A DNA stretch of 64,000 nucleotides from assembly GCF_963678975.1 (NCBI RefSeq), contig NC_089279.1:24352004-24416003 (forward strand), given 5' to 3'. The position numbers were made by a program, and so were the translations under genes. Origin of the DNA: Dysidea avara (Eukaryota; Porifera; Demospongiae; Dictyoceratida; Dysideidae). Of the stretch, positions 1 to 14,853 are shown piece after piece; the stretch's first letter is position 1; each line of letters starts with the position of its first letter. The notes beneath the pieces are model-generated. The model ran no database searches and was not told the DNA's origin. It worked only from the letters and a program-made list of their open reading frames with translations.

Positions 1-71
1 GACTACTCGATCTTACCGATATACTACAACGTTTAACCAAGTCCATGACGCTCGAATCCCATTGGTGACTT

Positions 72-341
72 ATGCACCTATCAATGTCACGCCCCACCTA
101 CCCCAGGTCGGGCAGCAGGTGGGGATTTGTCACCCAAGCTCGTCCCCAGGGTAGGGGCATTTGCAACACGAATATCTGTACTTTTCCATACTGTTGTGAT
201 TCCCGCGATAATTAGTAGGGGATTCGTAACTCAAAGTTGTCCCCGGGGGTGGGGAATTTGCATTCTCGCATTTGCAAATCCCCAATAATCCCCACCTCTG
301 CCCAACTTGGGGTAGGTGGGGCTTGACATTGATAGGTGCAT
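72..341. mobile_element. MITE with GC-rich inverted ends, about 270 bp
   Basis: The two ends are inverted copies: the left begins ATGCACCTATCAATGTCA and the right ends with its complement; both continue into a CCCCACCTACCCCA block. No transposase ORF is present and I could not define a target duplication. The interior holds several GGTGGGGAT/ATCCCCACC blocks that pair across the element. Short ORFs here are by-products of this symmetry. Confidence 0.7.
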
Positions 342-386
342 CACGATTTTGGAAGTCTCGATCTTAAACGGCTTCCACTCGACTCG

Positions 387-1295
387 GCGTTCTATTAATC
401 TCGCGTGGCCAGACTGCTTTTTTGTCTTTGTCATTGGGTAGGGAGAAAAAGGGTCTGGAACAGTTCGAATCCCACACTCGTCTTGGCACTTACCGGATAA
501 TTGGAGGTGCTAACCAAAGAAACATGCTGCGTTTTCAAAATAGTAGCCACTTGCGTCAATCAATGAGTGATATCCGCAATTACGTTTCTTGACGTAGCGT
601 GCATTATCTGTGATGTCACAAAACAAAATGGCCGCCGTAGTGTGGGGACTTTGTACATGGACAGAGGTATTGGGCGAGATGGTGTTTCTCTATGATAACG
701 TTTATAAATTCGAATAAGGGCGAAGGTGAGGCTTATAGTATATAAGGCAATACAAATAAGCCTATTTGTGGGCGATTTTAAAAATTTCGGTCTGCTTTCC
801 TTGTTGGAGCTCGTTTTGCAATGTCACGGTGCGTGTACTACTTCTTACCTTTATTATCTCGTGGTTCCATGTGTAAAAATATACAGACAACATTCATTTC
901 GAATACTGTGTGCGAAAGTCTCTAAAGCCCCCACACTAACACGGCCATTTTGTCAATTATGATATCAAATTTTGCAATCGCAACGTCAAAAAACGTCATT
1001 GCGGATATCACTCGTTGCAAGTGCGTCTTTATAAATCTATCAGCATCTAAAGCTGCCTTTGAGGCGATAATAGATTGAATCGATTGTTAGTTGTTTAGGT
1101 AAGTTAAGTCTTTGTTTATTGTGCTGTGTCATTCTTGTTACAATGGAGTTTAAGCGCATGGGTTGCATACTTATGACGTAGCCTCTTGACGTGTCAAGAC
1201 GATTGTGGGATTCGAACTGTTCCAGACCCTTTTTTTCTCCCTACCCAATGACAAAGAGAAACAAGCGGTCTGGCCACGCGAGACTAGCGTTCTAT
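387..1295. mobile_element. Foldback/MITE-like DNA element, 891 bp, 9-bp target duplication
   Basis: The element proper is 396-1286. It begins TAATCTCGCGTGGCCAGAC and ends with the inverted complement GGTCTGGCCACGCGAGACTA. It is flanked on both sides by GCGTTCTAT, a 9-bp duplication (387-395 and 1287-1295). The inverted arms are long: AACAGTTCGAATCCCACA near 455 pairs with 1204-1221, and GATATCCGCAAT near 569 pairs with ATTGCGGATATC near 999. No transposase is encoded. A 9-bp duplication fits Mutator-like elements but does not prove that class. A 147-bp relative with the same ends and another 9-bp duplication lies at 58491-58637. A partial end of the same type (GCGCGAGACTA) lies at about 1325-1336. 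Confidence 0.85.
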
Positions 1296-1827
1296 TGAGT
1301 GCTACCAGACCCTTTATGGGTCGGGCGCGCGAGACTACATCTCACTTGCCACACCGCTGTGACAGTTGATCGAACTTATACTGAGACAACTACCAGGTAC
1401 AGTTTGATACCGTAGGACTTACAAGTGACGTACCTTCAGACCGAAGACACACAGATGAAAAAACCTCACATAAGAGTGGACTTTAATCCTTCAATCAACT
1501 GGTTCCGCCTTCTTTATAGTCTCGTGCCCATTCGGGCTCGCGCTAATTGCACAAGGGTGTAGGCCTTGCAACCTCCCTTGTTTCTATGTACTGTACTCTA
1601 ACTTAATTTTACTTCTAATACTTACAAGTGGTAATCCTGTTTCTGGTCCCCGCCCGCACCAATTATTGGTCAGGTCATTATTGGTATTGCGGATGCACGA
1701 TTCTATTTAATGCACATTACGTAAGCGGGAAGTTGCTGTTAGAAGCTGTGCAGGTTTGTTTAATGTTTGTAAAACCATGCCAATGTTGTGTTTTATATCT
1801 ACATGTATGAATATAATAGTATAGAAT

Positions 1828-1905
1828 CTCAGAGGCTCTGTGGTTCAGTGAATAGATTTTGAGTGCTAAATCAAGGTTCAGGCTTCCATGCCGGTTTATA
1901 ACTTG
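1828..1905 (+). repeat. tRNA-like SINE head (candidate)
   Basis: GGCTCTGTGGTTCAGTG followed about 45 bases later by GGTTCAGGCTTC resembles the A-box and B-box of a tRNA-derived polymerase III promoter. The surrounding bases do not fold into a clear complete tRNA, so a tRNA-derived SINE or decayed tRNA is more likely than a functional tRNA. Confidence 0.3.
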
Positions 1906-2299
1906 TATGATAATAATGGTATAATAGCCAAACCCGCCCGCCCTCATCCAATTTTGCACTCAGCCAGAACCAGAAACAGGAATACCACTTGGGATGGCCT
2001 AATGAGTTGCTGGAAAGCAACCTAGCTAGCTATTAGTCTCTACATAACAATTATTTCAACTTGACATGACCATGCTATAGCTATATGGAATCATAACACT
2101 TTGTGCATAGCTGAATTTATTGTGACAGTAATTAGAAACAAAACCTAGTCATTTACTGCATACATAGCTACTGGTATCAGGCCTGTAACCAGGATTTGTC
2201 AAAGGGGGGCTCAACTTTGACATGTTTAGGTGTTTATGGCAGTGGGGGGTCTGGGGGCTGTGCCCCCAGCCGCTGACAACACTTTAATATTTGACTTCA

Positions 2300-4526
2300 G
2301 TTCTCCTAACTGTCCTAGTATGCACTTAATATGTGACCAGATTTTGCAAAATCAACCATATGGGCGCAAAAGGCAAAAGTGAGATAACACCAGCATGAAG
2401 TTGCTGCACTATCAGGCTAAAAATTTCCATATCAAACTCGCCTTCAACCTGTCGGGTCTGCTTTTGGTGGACCATTCTCTGGCGGCCTGTATAACCACCC
2501 CAGGCGTCTGTACAGGTCTGTGAACAACAGGGAAGTGCTTTGGGGGGTTCATGCACTCTGGACAGACAAGCAGGGAACTGAATGTGTGATGTATGTCTGT
2601 TTTGTGAGATTTCAGTCTATTTCCTGCCTCTGACAGGCTGTTTTGTGGTCTGGTGCCTTCATTTACCATTCTCGTCCATTTTGTAGTCTATCTCTTGCCC
2701 TCCCCGCCACCCACCATCCTCCACCCTTTTTGAGGACTCGTGATACAGCAACACTGGTGAAAAAACCTATCTAAAATGGCGGGAAACTCTACAGGGATTA
2801 CCTTGGCCACTAGCTGCTCTTAAAGGTTGTGAATTGCTCCATCTTTGCTGAACGTGTGGCTGCCAAGGCTGGTGAGTAAAAAAGCTTTAAATTATTAAAA
2901 TATGCTTTTCTCTGAATCAACAATGCACCCATAAGGGTGATTTTCCAAAATCCAGTCACATATATAAATCCTAAGAACAGTTGTAAGTGTATAATTCTGA
3001 GTAATCTCTTCAAATCTGACATACTGTATATTTGAATTTGATCTCAACTTCAGCATGTGCAGCAACTACACATGCTTGGGTTAATTTTAATAGATACATG
3101 TCTTATATACATTGAAATAATCGACACATGAAATTATCCACTTACTATCTACTTATCATTGTTTTGCTCAGTACTACTCTACTCATTCAATAGCTATTAT
3201 TCCTTTGTGTCACACTTGACATGAGCTATCTAGGTCACATGTGACTTCTTAGCTGTACTGTACAATGTTGCGGTTTCTTAGGACAGAGACTAAGTAGGTT
3301 TACAGCGCACATGCAAGTACATAGCTAAATACACAAAGCATTTTTCCAAGGTGGTTCACATATTTGGTGGTGATTCATAAGTGTAGGGGTCTTTGGGCAT
3401 AGCCCCCACCACTGACACATTTTAAACATTAAAATACTTCAAAATTACATTGATTCATGATTTCTTATTGTATGGTTAGTCTTTATCAATATTATTACAG
3501 CTATTTCAGTTTGAATTTTCAGAGAGGGGGTTTCCAGAACCCCATGCATGCCTGCTCGCCCATATACACCCCTGCACATCAGTGAAAGAGCTAGGACTTC
3601 GCAAATATACTCATGCAGATAGTTTTTATTGTGAACTTCCTTGCTATATAGTTAGCTGGCCAGCACTATCCCAATAACTACATTTAACTGAACATCAAGA
3701 GCATTACATGCGCACAAGGTATACTAAGCATTTATTACTATTTGTTACCTAGCAGCTATATAAAACACAGACCTCTTCAGCTACTGTACATCAGTACAAC
3801 TCATTAAGGAGCCACAAATTAATAGTTTGGGTTGTCTACACTTTACTAATAATAGTAGCTGATGGTTTTAGCCATGACTACATATCTGAAAAATAGGTAT
3901 AGAACAGTGTTCAGATAAGCACATTATAGAAGAGGTTCAGCTTGGTCTTATTTGTTTGAAAGCTTTAACCATGAATGATTAGAGTATTTGAGTGACTGTT
4001 TTGTTAGAGCATTTGAATGACTGTTGTATTAGAGTATTTTAATGACTGTTCTATTAGAGTATGTCAATCTTTTTAGCGAATTTTCATCCTCACCCAGATC
4101 TTAGCTGTGTAGAGGTGGGGCTTAGCTCCATGCACTTTAGTTAACATCTCAGAGCACCAGCGGCCTTCAGTGCCCTACATATCTATAGTCCCTCTCTACC
4201 TTTCAGCCGCCTATGTCTTATATGCCAGCTTAAAACATTTTTTTTTTAAATTGGTAATCCTGGAGGGGGTTCGTCCAAACCACTCGAACCCCCTCTGGAT
4301 ACGTGCCTGGGTATACCAGTAATTATTATGCAGGAAAATAGCATTTGCCATTATATTAAGGAAAGAATACTTTGCAAAGAACTATGCGCTTGTTTATATC
4401 CTTGAACTCACTTCAACATGACAAAATTTAATTTACAGTGCAAGTCACGTCACATAATAAGAAATACATGTGAGCACTGAGGTAACTTAATCTTTTGGAA
4501 GTACAGATACTTCGATGCACTATACT
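2300..4526. other. Gene-free stretch with scattered repeat debris
   Basis: No convincing coding exon was found. Short G-rich/C-rich segments (for example around 2240-2275 and 4260-4310, GGGGGTTCG and CCCCCTCTGG) look like decayed ends of the CAGNGGCGGA type MITEs that recur in this window. The ORFs of 70-85 codons lack motifs and biased composition. Confidence 0.5.
3976..4075. repeat. 25-bp tandem run of the TTAGAGTATTTGAATGACTG motif
   Basis: Three to four adjacent copies of a 25-bp unit (TTAGAGTATTTGAGTGACTG plus 5 bases) are followed by a terminal copy that continues GTCAATCTTTTT. The same unit is dispersed as single or paired copies elsewhere (near 11240, 14140, 15050, 22000, 32700, 36590, 39850, 42380, 63040). 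Confidence 0.7.
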
Positions 4527-5031
4527 CAGTGGCAGATCTAGATGGGTTTCTGGGGTTTCGACAGAAACTCCCTTTTAAATTTAGTTTAGTATCATTCTCA
4601 ATGTATAAACATTGTTGTATTATTTGTCATAGCAAACAACTATATACCAGTAGCATGCATGCAGTTGTACTTAACTAACACCATTTATAGCTATTAAACT
4701 CTCAGAAACACTTCACTTTTCGTCTCCCACTGCCTTAAAAATGATCCAGATACTCTATAGAGCAGTTAAGTAACTACTCGAATAGAACAATCAAAGCTAC
4801 AGCTTGTAGTCACCATATTTGCCCTGTATATATAGTTAGCTATAGTATTTAGTAACTATTTACAGTTGAAAGCATTGAATTTATTGTAATTGCTAACTAA
4901 AAATACCCTAAAATCTGATCTCAGAGCTTCTAAAATCTCAAAATTTCCAGAGAATTGTCATCAGATTCCTTATTTAGCTATATATACCAATTTTCAGGAA
5001 CCCCCTTTTAAAAATCCTAGATCCACCACTG
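4527..5031. mobile_element. MITE with CAGTGGCAGATCTAG ends
   Basis: The left end CAGTGGCAGATCTAGATG and the right end ATCCTAGATCCACCACTG are inverted and imperfect. A second pairing inside the ends (AACTCCCTTTTAAA versus CCCCTTTTAAAAA) supports one unit of 505 bp. The ends resemble hAT-type termini. I could not find an exact 8-bp duplication, so the class is tentative. Confidence 0.55.
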
Positions 5032-5892
5032 ATACCCCCTACAGCTACCACTATTTATAGAAGTTCAGTGATAAATGCTAATTTAAAGGAACTTGGAAAC
5101 TAGCTATCTATAGGATGCCCTTTTTTGGAGCAGAGACATAATTATGTTGTGATGCTATATGCTATCCTACTCCTATAGCTATCAAGTTTTCTGATTATTT
5201 TCAAGTGAATAATCTGGTCTCATTCTTTGACTGCCCTTCTCTATTAAAGCTTTTTGGTATTCAATATTCTGTAAATTCTGTAACTTGATTCCTTTTGATG
5301 TGTTAAGTACTTTATTAAGTAAAAAAACTGAAACTTTTTTTGTTTGTTTTTAAATTAATTTATACAATTCTATTGTATGTACCATATGTGTTATTTGTTT
5401 TTGTAGTTGTGATCTTTGGGGAAGTACCCTATACAGGCTTATGCTTTTTGTGAAACCCTTGTCTGTTGACAAAAATTATAACAAATAAACTTCCTGAATT
5501 TTGTTTCTGCTTCTGCATTCATGTGGGCTGCTCTGCCACTGTAAATCATTTCTGCTTCCACTGCTGGATCTTATTAATACTGCATCCACTGCTGTGCATG
5601 GGTATATACCACTGTAGACCTGTGCTGCTTCTGCTGCTGTGGACTAGTGCTACCACTACAGGTGTAAACACCACTATCGGTACAGTAATGTAAGCACTAG
5701 CATGCAGCTTTCTCAATTAAAAATCTTATTTGCATCTTCTGCTTTGGTAAAATTTCCATTACTGATGGATGTACAAGGTCTCAAATAGATGACTGCCTTT
5801 AGGTTTTGCCTAATTTGAATTTTTAAAAGGACACAGCTAGCCCTGACCCAATTGTTTTCCTTGTCATACAGATATCCCACAGTCATTCTTAC

Positions 5893-6103
5893 TACCTTAA
5901 GGTGACTAAATTTAGCGATACACTAAACTTAGTGATTTTGTATATTGGTGAAATTAGCGCATACTAAATTTAGCGATTTTATGAATTTGTGAAATGATGT
6001 AATTAATTAACCAAACTTTTTGCAGGTTTAATGTGTACTAAATTTAGCAAAAAAACCTAACTCGTTAAAATCACTAAATTTAGTAGATAGTCACCTTAAG
6101 GTA
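5893..6103. mobile_element. Mariner-type MITE, 207 bp, TA duplication
   Basis: The inverted ends are CCTTAAGGTGACTA and TAGTCACCTTAAGG, flanked by TA on each side. The interior repeats CTAAATTTAGCGA in both orientations. It has no coding capacity. A TA duplication and short size fit a nonautonomous Tc1/mariner or pogo derivative. Confidence 0.8.
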
Positions 6104-6109
6104 TACTGA

Positions 6110-8412
<2,303 letters not shown>

Positions 8413-8479
8413 TGGGTCTGTCTATGTGTATGATGTCCTTATATTACATCATTATGATGTCATACTAGTATCCTATAGT

Positions 8480-8718
8480 AATCTGTAGTATTATTAGTAA
8501 TATGGGTAGTACTGGTAATATGGGTAATGCCGATTTTATGGGTAATACTGGTAATATGGGTAATGTAGGTAATATTGGTAATGTAGGTAATATGAGTAAT
8601 ACTGGTAATATAGGTAATACTGGTAATATGGATAATACAGCGGGGTATTGGTAATATGTGTAATGCTTGTAATATGGGTAATACAGGCATTATAGGTAAT
8701 ATGGGTAATGCGGGTCTA
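8480..8718. repeat. GGTAATATG-type 9-bp minisatellite
   Basis: Repeats of GGTAATATG, GGTAATACT and GGTAATGTA lie end to end. The block adjoins the ACTGGT array and may share its origin by slippage, but the core unit differs. Confidence 0.85.
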
Positions 8719-8999
8719 ATGTTATGACCCATAATTATTACCCGGTCTCAGGTTACAACTAGTTGCGAAAAATAAGAAGTTTTTTTAGCCATTGTGTATA
8801 GCAGAGGGAAGCTGCATTACACCATCGTGAATCAACAGCACCTTCAGCACTTTTGCTGTAAAGCCTTAACATATGAAGTTAGTAATATCCATTTGGTTCC
8901 ATTTGGGTTTGGGGTCAATTACATAAAAAGTTATGATCAGTCAAACTTAGGAATATAAGACCCCTTTTTGCAGATCTTATCACATATACACTTTATGTA

Positions 9000-10680
9000 C
9001 TCATGCATGAGGTGTACCTTGATGATACACATGTGATAGACACATGAGATGTACCTTATTGATACACATGTGATATATTTTCATGTACTCATGAGGTGCA
9101 TCTTACTGATGCACATGAGATTCACACTTCACGTACCCCTGAGATGCACCTTAATGATACCAAGAGCCCATAATAGAGTACAACATTTGTCCATCAACAA
9201 GAAGCCTTGTATGACCACATTTTATTTTTATTCTGTAAGAGATTGAACTGTTTTGTTGGTTAGTGTGATTTTTGTAATGGTGGTTTTTGTAGTTGCGTAA
9301 CTTGTAGAGTAGGCAGATTTTTGTAGGTGTTGTAATGCTACTTTAGGAATTTTAATTTTGTTGTTGTGTACTGTAAGGTTAGGAATTTTTGTTGTTTTTT
9401 TTTGCATGCATGTTTTGTAATATACGATAGAATTTTGTGTATAGTTTTGTACCTATAAATACTTTGAATCAATGAATAATGTTTTAGTTTTTGTTAGTCA
9501 AAGCTCATTGAACTATCTACGAGTAAAGTCCAGCGTGACAGAGCTAGTCCCGCTGTGACATATTCATCTCAAGAAGCCTTGCTATAAAGGGAGTCAAAGG
9601 GTAAAGGGCTTCTGTCAAACTCACTAGGCTTCTTTAATGAATATAGATAAAATGTGGTCATACAGTACAGAGTAGACATTCTCTTTTCTTTCGTGGACTT
9701 TTGATGCATGTGATACATACTTCATGTACTCATGATGTGTAGCTTAATGATACACATATGATACACACTTCATGTACTCATGATGTGTACCTTAATGATA
9801 CACATATCATGTACTCATGATGTGTACCATGATGTGTACCATAATGATACACATATGATGCACACTTCATGGACTCATGATGTGTACCGTAATGTTACAC
9901 ATTACATACTTCGTGTACTCATGATGTGTACCTTAATGATACACATGTGATACACACTTCATGTACTCATGATGTGTACCTTAATGATACACATGTGATA
10001 CACACTTCATGGACTCATGATGTGTACCTTAATGATACACTTGTGATACACACTTCATGTACTCATGATGTGTACCGTAATGATACACATGTGATACACA
10101 CTTCATGTACTCATGATGTGTACCGTAATGATACACATGTGATACACACTTCATGTACTCATGATGTGTACCTTAATGATACACATGTGATACACACTTC
10201 ATGTACTCATGATGTGTACCTTAATGATACACATGTGATACACACTTCATGTACTCATGATGTGTACCTTAATGATACACATATGATACACACTTCATGT
10301 ATTCATGATGTGTACTGTAATGATACACATTATATACTTCATGTACTCATGATGTGTACCTTAATGATACACATATGATACACACTTCATGATGTGTACC
10401 TTAATGATACGCATTACATACTTCATGTACTCATGATGTGTACCTTAATGATACACATATGATACACACTTCATGTATTCATGATGTGTACCATAATGAT
10501 ACACATATATATACTTCATGTACTCATGATGTGTATATTAATGATACACATAATACACACTTCATGTATCATGATGTGTACCTTAATGATACATACTTCA
10601 TATACTCATGATGTGTACCTTAATGATACACTTGTGATACACACTTCATGTACTCATGATGTGTATCTTAATGATACAGG
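9000..10680. repeat. 48-bp minisatellite (TGATACACATGTGATACACA...)
   Basis: The unit is 48 bp: TGATACACATGTGATACACA followed by CTTCATGTACTCATGATGTG and TACCTTAA. It is most regular at 9926-10378, with shortened and diverged units on both sides. Diverged units at 9000-9160 are separated from the main array by an inserted MITE (9212-9660). Since 48 is divisible by three, a 150-codon ORF runs through the best copies; it is an array artefact. Confidence 0.9.
9210..9662. mobile_element. TA-flanked MITE inserted in the 48-bp array
   Basis: The inverted ends TGACCACATTTTAT and ATAAAATGTGGTCA are flanked by TA on each side. The 449-bp interior is T-rich and has no transposase. An imperfect direct repeat around AAGAAGCCTTG lies just outside the left end and within the right half. 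Confidence 0.65.
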
Positions 10681-10689
10681 GCAGTAGCC

Positions 10690-11720
10690 AGACTTTTATC
10701 TGGGTAGGTTCTTTTAGAAGAAAAGACCTTTTTATATGACATGTTTCAGATTATATTATGGTGTGTGCACCAGCATGCTGAAACTAGGGAGATCTGGGAG
10801 CATGTCCCCCCAGGAAATTTTTTGAAAATAGATACTAAAAGGTTGAATTTAGTGGCATTTTAGTCAATGAAAATAACGATTTTTTAGGTAAGCTGAAGAC
10901 CAGCTGTATGGATGATATCTGGAAAAATATCCCTACTGCTACTGTAATTATACCATCTGCACATGTATGTGTCTAAATATAATATATTGGAATGTCACAG
11001 TGAATAACAATGGGGAAGATTGAGCACTCTACCATGATCACCAGGGGCAGTGGAGCAGAACAAAGAGTGTCTTAAACAATGAAATTTACACATTGCATGG
11101 AGTTGAAGCATGGATGCTATTTGTGGGCTCTGCATGGAGGGGCTTGTCCACCAAAATTTTATATTTTAATGAAAGCTCGGTTTAGACAGTCTACATGTAA
11201 ATTAAGTAGTTTTTAAAAGAAAATGTAATTGTGACTGTTCTATTAGAGTGATTGTTCTATTAGAGTCGTTCATTCTTCAAATGCATGATACAAGAAGTAT
11301 ACAAAAATTAGCAAAAGATTGAAATACTCTAATAGAGTAGTCATTCACATAAATCATGAAAATATTTTGACCTGAAAATTTTATCATGAAAATATTTGCA
11401 CAAAAATAAAGCAAATTACAGTAGTGTTTCATGTCTCTATAACAATGGCTACTATAAAACATATACAGGGTGTAGCATCAATACTACACCAGAATGAACA
11501 TGCATGAATACTGTCAAATTTAACTACGTTTCATTGTAAACCCAATGCCTGCACTACCAGCATAAATTAAGTATATACTGTAGTTGAGTGCATTATTGAT
11601 GGTAAAACCAGTACTTCATAGCATTACAAATGTAGCTTTGATCTGTAGAAATATACACTATTGAGTTCAAATACACCCAAACACTCTTCTCTTGAGCTTG
11701 CAAGTCTTATTAAACATCAG
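10690..11720. other. Gene-free stretch with decayed MITE ends and 25-bp motifs
   Basis: The segment 10680-10880 resembles 31740-31900 (shared order of ...GCATG, AGGGAGATCTGGG-like and GATACTAAAAGGTTGAAT-like text), so it is a dispersed repeat. Copies of the TCTATTAGAGT motif are at about 11237-11268 and 11327-11345. No coding exon seen. Confidence 0.45.
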
Positions 11721-11724
11721 AAAA

Positions 11725-11805
11725 AGTTCTCCACAGATTTCAAACCAGTGACCTCCACACCTATAAACCAAGCCCTTACCACTCTGCCGCTATTGCTGAG
11801 TTGCT
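11725..11805 (-). repeat. tRNA-derived SINE head or tRNA pseudogene
   Basis: Read on the minus strand it gives GGCAGAGTGGTAAGGG, an A-box-like sequence, then about 30 bases later GGTTTGAAATC, a B-box-like sequence. Spacing is right for a tRNA-derived polymerase III promoter. The acceptor stem is not convincing, so a SINE or pseudogene is preferred. Confidence 0.4.
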
Positions 11806-11814
11806 CATCTCATT

Positions 11815-11950
11815 ATTAAAATATTTACCATTAACCTACCATCACAGCCATTTCTTGGCCCACCCGCCACCTTGGATTTTACATCTTTTTCACCATTGGC
11901 CTTTTTAAGGGCCGCACCTTGTTTTACAGCTTGGGTGTTTTTGATTAGAT
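11815..11950. repeat. Half-copy of the 37636-37959 foldback family
   Basis: The sequence from TACCATCACAGCCATTTC through GGCCTTTTTAAGGGCCGCAC to CAGCTTGGGTGTTTTTGAT matches the right arm of the foldback at 37636-37959. Only one arm is present here. Confidence 0.7.
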
Positions 11951-12098
11951 GATAATCCTAACTGCATGTTACTGGAGGATCAAGTCACCAATGCTGTAAC
12001 TGGGATGCTTTCTAGGAAAAATGTTATATTGCAGGCTTTACTCTTATAGTTCCCTTCCAGAAGAAACTAATGATGCCATGTAAATTCATACTTGACAT

Positions 12099-12500
12099 TA
12101 GGCCTGCATCAAATGTACCAGCATAATAAAAAGCATAATAGGCTAACTAGAGTATTATACCAGCATGATGCTAGCATATTAGGTGGTTATTTCAAACTGT
12201 GGAGCTTAATTCCTTTGAAATAGATTGACACTCCCTAATAGAGCAGTCAGTGGAAAATGCAAACTACAATAGAGCACTTAAATGCATTGTACATTAGCTC
12301 CTTCTATCGATACTCTTTATTAGAACAGTCACTTTGTAGTGAAATACTCTAATAGAGATTAAATGTTCCAAGAAATGCCGCTAACCTAGGAGCATAATGT
12401 AAGCATAATGGGAACACTGAAAGAGCATAATAGGTGAAAATTTTGAGAAACTTCTGAAAGCACTTTGGGAAAAATTTTGAGCATATTTGACTCAGGCCTA
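12099..12500. mobile_element. 402-bp MITE rich in AGCATAATA
   Basis: The ends are TAGGCCTGCATCAAATGT and AGCATATTTGACTCAGGCCTA, an inverted pair. A second copy lies inverted at 39676-40075 and matches along its length, including CAGCATAATA blocks near each end and a centre with ACTCCCTAATAGAGCAGTCA. The two copies define the unit. No transposase. Part of a longer ORF on the minus strand here is due to the adjacent CA repeat. Confidence 0.7.
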
Positions 12501-12559
12501 GATACTGTCAACTTTCTGTAACAAGAAATCTCACCAACTAGTAGTAAATTACCCTCATT

Positions 12560-12674
<115 letters not shown>

Positions 12675-12689
12675 TGGAATAGGTTCTGT

Positions 12690-13890
12690 AGCAGGACTTT
12701 ATTCATTATAGTTACAGGCTAGTACCTGTGGTGGGTTAACATTGTTACAAGAATGATTAATGAATGGAACCTTACCACCATGCATGTATCCTTGACACAA
12801 CTGACTAAGACATTTTTCAACAAATTTACAATTACTCTTAACCGTCGGGCAGTCGGGCATACATATCAGGCAAAGTCCTCGTGCCCATGTTACAACTATT
12901 ACTTTGTTTTGTTTTTGTATCTGTCTGTGCTGCATTATGTTTTAGCTCTGGTAAGGAAGAACGGCTCATGCTCATTACCAAGAGGAGGATAATAATAAAT
13001 CAAATCATCACCCATTGTTCTACAAAGAGAGGCAGACACAAATACCAATCCCCCACTGTACAAAGAAAGAGGATGCAGCAAAACAATTAGAAACTGATAA
13101 GCAGAGAAATAAAAGGTATAAGCAAAGGGATGCTCAATCTAAGAAACAAGTATAGCTAATTATCAAATTGTTTACATTCGTATGTGTATATGTACCGTAC
13201 ATGGCATCCCCATTACAAAAAAACTCAAACCTTCTGGTTGGACCACACAAATTGGTAAGGTTGCAGAAGATAAGTAGCACCTTTACTCACTTTAAAAGTT
13301 CACATGCTTAGATGCCAATAAGATTTTCATGTGTGTGTGTGAGTTTCAGTGTGTGTATACAGTGTACCCAATAATTATCAGCTACTCTATTAATATGCTT
13401 GGACTCTGTTTGCAAGAGTGAGATTTCACTGTGAAGTGTATATGCTTCAAAACAAATATAGAGTGAAATAAAATACAACTGGGTTTACATGATGGTGGTT
13501 TAGTATAATAATAGAATCAGGCTTGCTATATTTTATAGCATCTGTCATGTGTGAAAATGAAAACCATAGCTAGGCTTATAATGTTCAATAAAAGACTGTA
13601 ACACACATACACATCTTGGAGTAAAGAAAAGCGTACTAGTTCTTGATTTAAAGAACATTGAGCTCCAAGTAATCAATTATGGTAGCAGCTGTGGAGTATT
13701 TCCACGCACCACATATTCTGACTTCTATATCATCAGAAGATGGCTTTTTAAAGGAACGGATGAACCATGGCTGCACAGTATTATTGCAACAATGACTTTT
13801 GAAGCATCTGGATCCATCCCAGAGTGCATCATTTGTGTAGTAACGAGATGACTTCCATGTACCAGTATCTCCAGATTCACAGTAGTAGTT
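12690..13890. other. Unassigned stretch
   Basis: No firm gene. A short Lys/Gln-rich open segment lies at about 13030-13155 on the plus strand (KEDAAKQLETDKQRNKRYK), which could be a decayed coding fragment, but I see no domain and no convincing splice sites. Confidence 0.3.
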
Positions 13891-13892
13891 AA

Positions 13893-14015
13893 GGACCCGC
13901 CGATTATGCTCATTATTTTACCTATTATGCTATGCTGCACTGCTCAAAATTTTGCCTATTATGCTTAAATTAATGCTCAATGTTTACCTATTATGCTCAA
14001 ATTATGCTCGACATT
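13893..14015. repeat. Partial AGCATAAT-family repeat (GGACCCGCCGATTATGC end)
   Basis: Begins GGACCCGCCGATTATGCTC and holds several ACCTATTATGCT blocks. The inverse end ATAATCGGCGGGTCC is seen at about 23073-23087, next to ACCTATTATGCTC blocks, so both belong to one dispersed family related to the 12099 and 39676 elements. Confidence 0.5.
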
Positions 14016-14089
14016 TATACCTCAATTCCCATGTTTTCCTAGTAAATTTGCACTTTATGGTAAATAGCAAGTTGCTGAAGCACAGATTC

Positions 14090-14234
14090 TAAATCCTTGC
14101 TTGTCAAAATGCATGTCACAGAAAAGATCGATATACTCTAATAGAACAGTCAGCTGTCTGATTATTCTCTGATTGTTCTATTAGAGTATATCGATCTTTT
14201 TCTGTGATATGTATTTTGCTAACCAAGAATTTAT
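14090..14234. mobile_element. Palindromic hairpin MITE carrying the TCTATTAGAGTATATCGATC motif
   Basis: The left arm (ACAGAAAAGATCGATATACT...) and right arm (AGTATATCGATCTTTTTCTG) are near-perfect inverted copies around a short A/T-rich centre. The 25-bp CTATTAGAGTAT motif occupies the inner arms. No coding content. Confidence 0.75.
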
Positions 14235-14330
14235 GGTAATGCGTAAGTGTTCTGCCTATTATATATATATATTTGTTAATGTACAAACTCAATCATGAGT
14301 ATATTCGTACGTATGTAGTTAGCTACTTAT

Positions 14331-14853
14331 TTACAAATTTATATAATTGTTAAATAAATCAAGAGATGGAGCTTGGATAATATGATAATCTAGTTTGTTC
14401 CATAATTTTATTGTAAAAGGAAAGAAGGAGTTCATATAAGCATCTACCCTTGTTGGCAACTGCAGAAATCTTTGATGGTGACCTCTAGTTGTGGTGTTGC
14501 TTGGTCTAAACTGTTGGTGCACATTAATATCTACCATGTCATTAATTATTTTATACATTAGTGAGGCTCTCAAATTATTTCTTCACTTCTCCAATGTGTG
14601 CCATTGTAAACTGTTCAACATTTCTGTCACACTAGCTGTTCTATTATAGTTATTCATCACAAACCTTGCTGCTCTTCTCTGTACCATTTCTAATTTATAG
14701 ATGTTATGTTCATGGTATGGGGACCACACTGTACTGGCATATTCTAGAATGGGGCGAACAAATGTATTATAGCAGTAGCATTTAACTGTTGCAGGACACT
14801 TTGCTAGATTCCGTTGTATTATGCTAACATTAACATTTAAGAACGCTGTAAGT
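14331..14853 (-). pseudogene. LINE (non-LTR retrotransposon) reverse-transcriptase C-terminal remnant
   Basis: The minus-strand translation shows the tail typical of CR1/Jockey-like LINE polyproteins: FVRPILEYASTVWSP, then KLEMVQRRAARFV, LMYKIINDMVDI, TTRGHHQRFLQLPTRVD and SFFPFTIKLWNKL. These match the conserved region after the polymerase fingers and palm. The frame is open except for one TGA between LEK and RNNLRASL near 14588, in a place where Arg is usual. The copy is 5'-truncated and is cut on its upstream side by the hAT MITE at 14854-15236. Function is lost. Confidence 0.85.

Noticed and set aside
1828..1905. Functional tRNA gene
   Set aside because: A- and B-box-like text is present, but no complete cloverleaf could be drawn.
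9926..10378. 150-codon plus-strand ORF
   Set aside because: Read-through of the 48-bp array, a multiple of three; no other coding signal.
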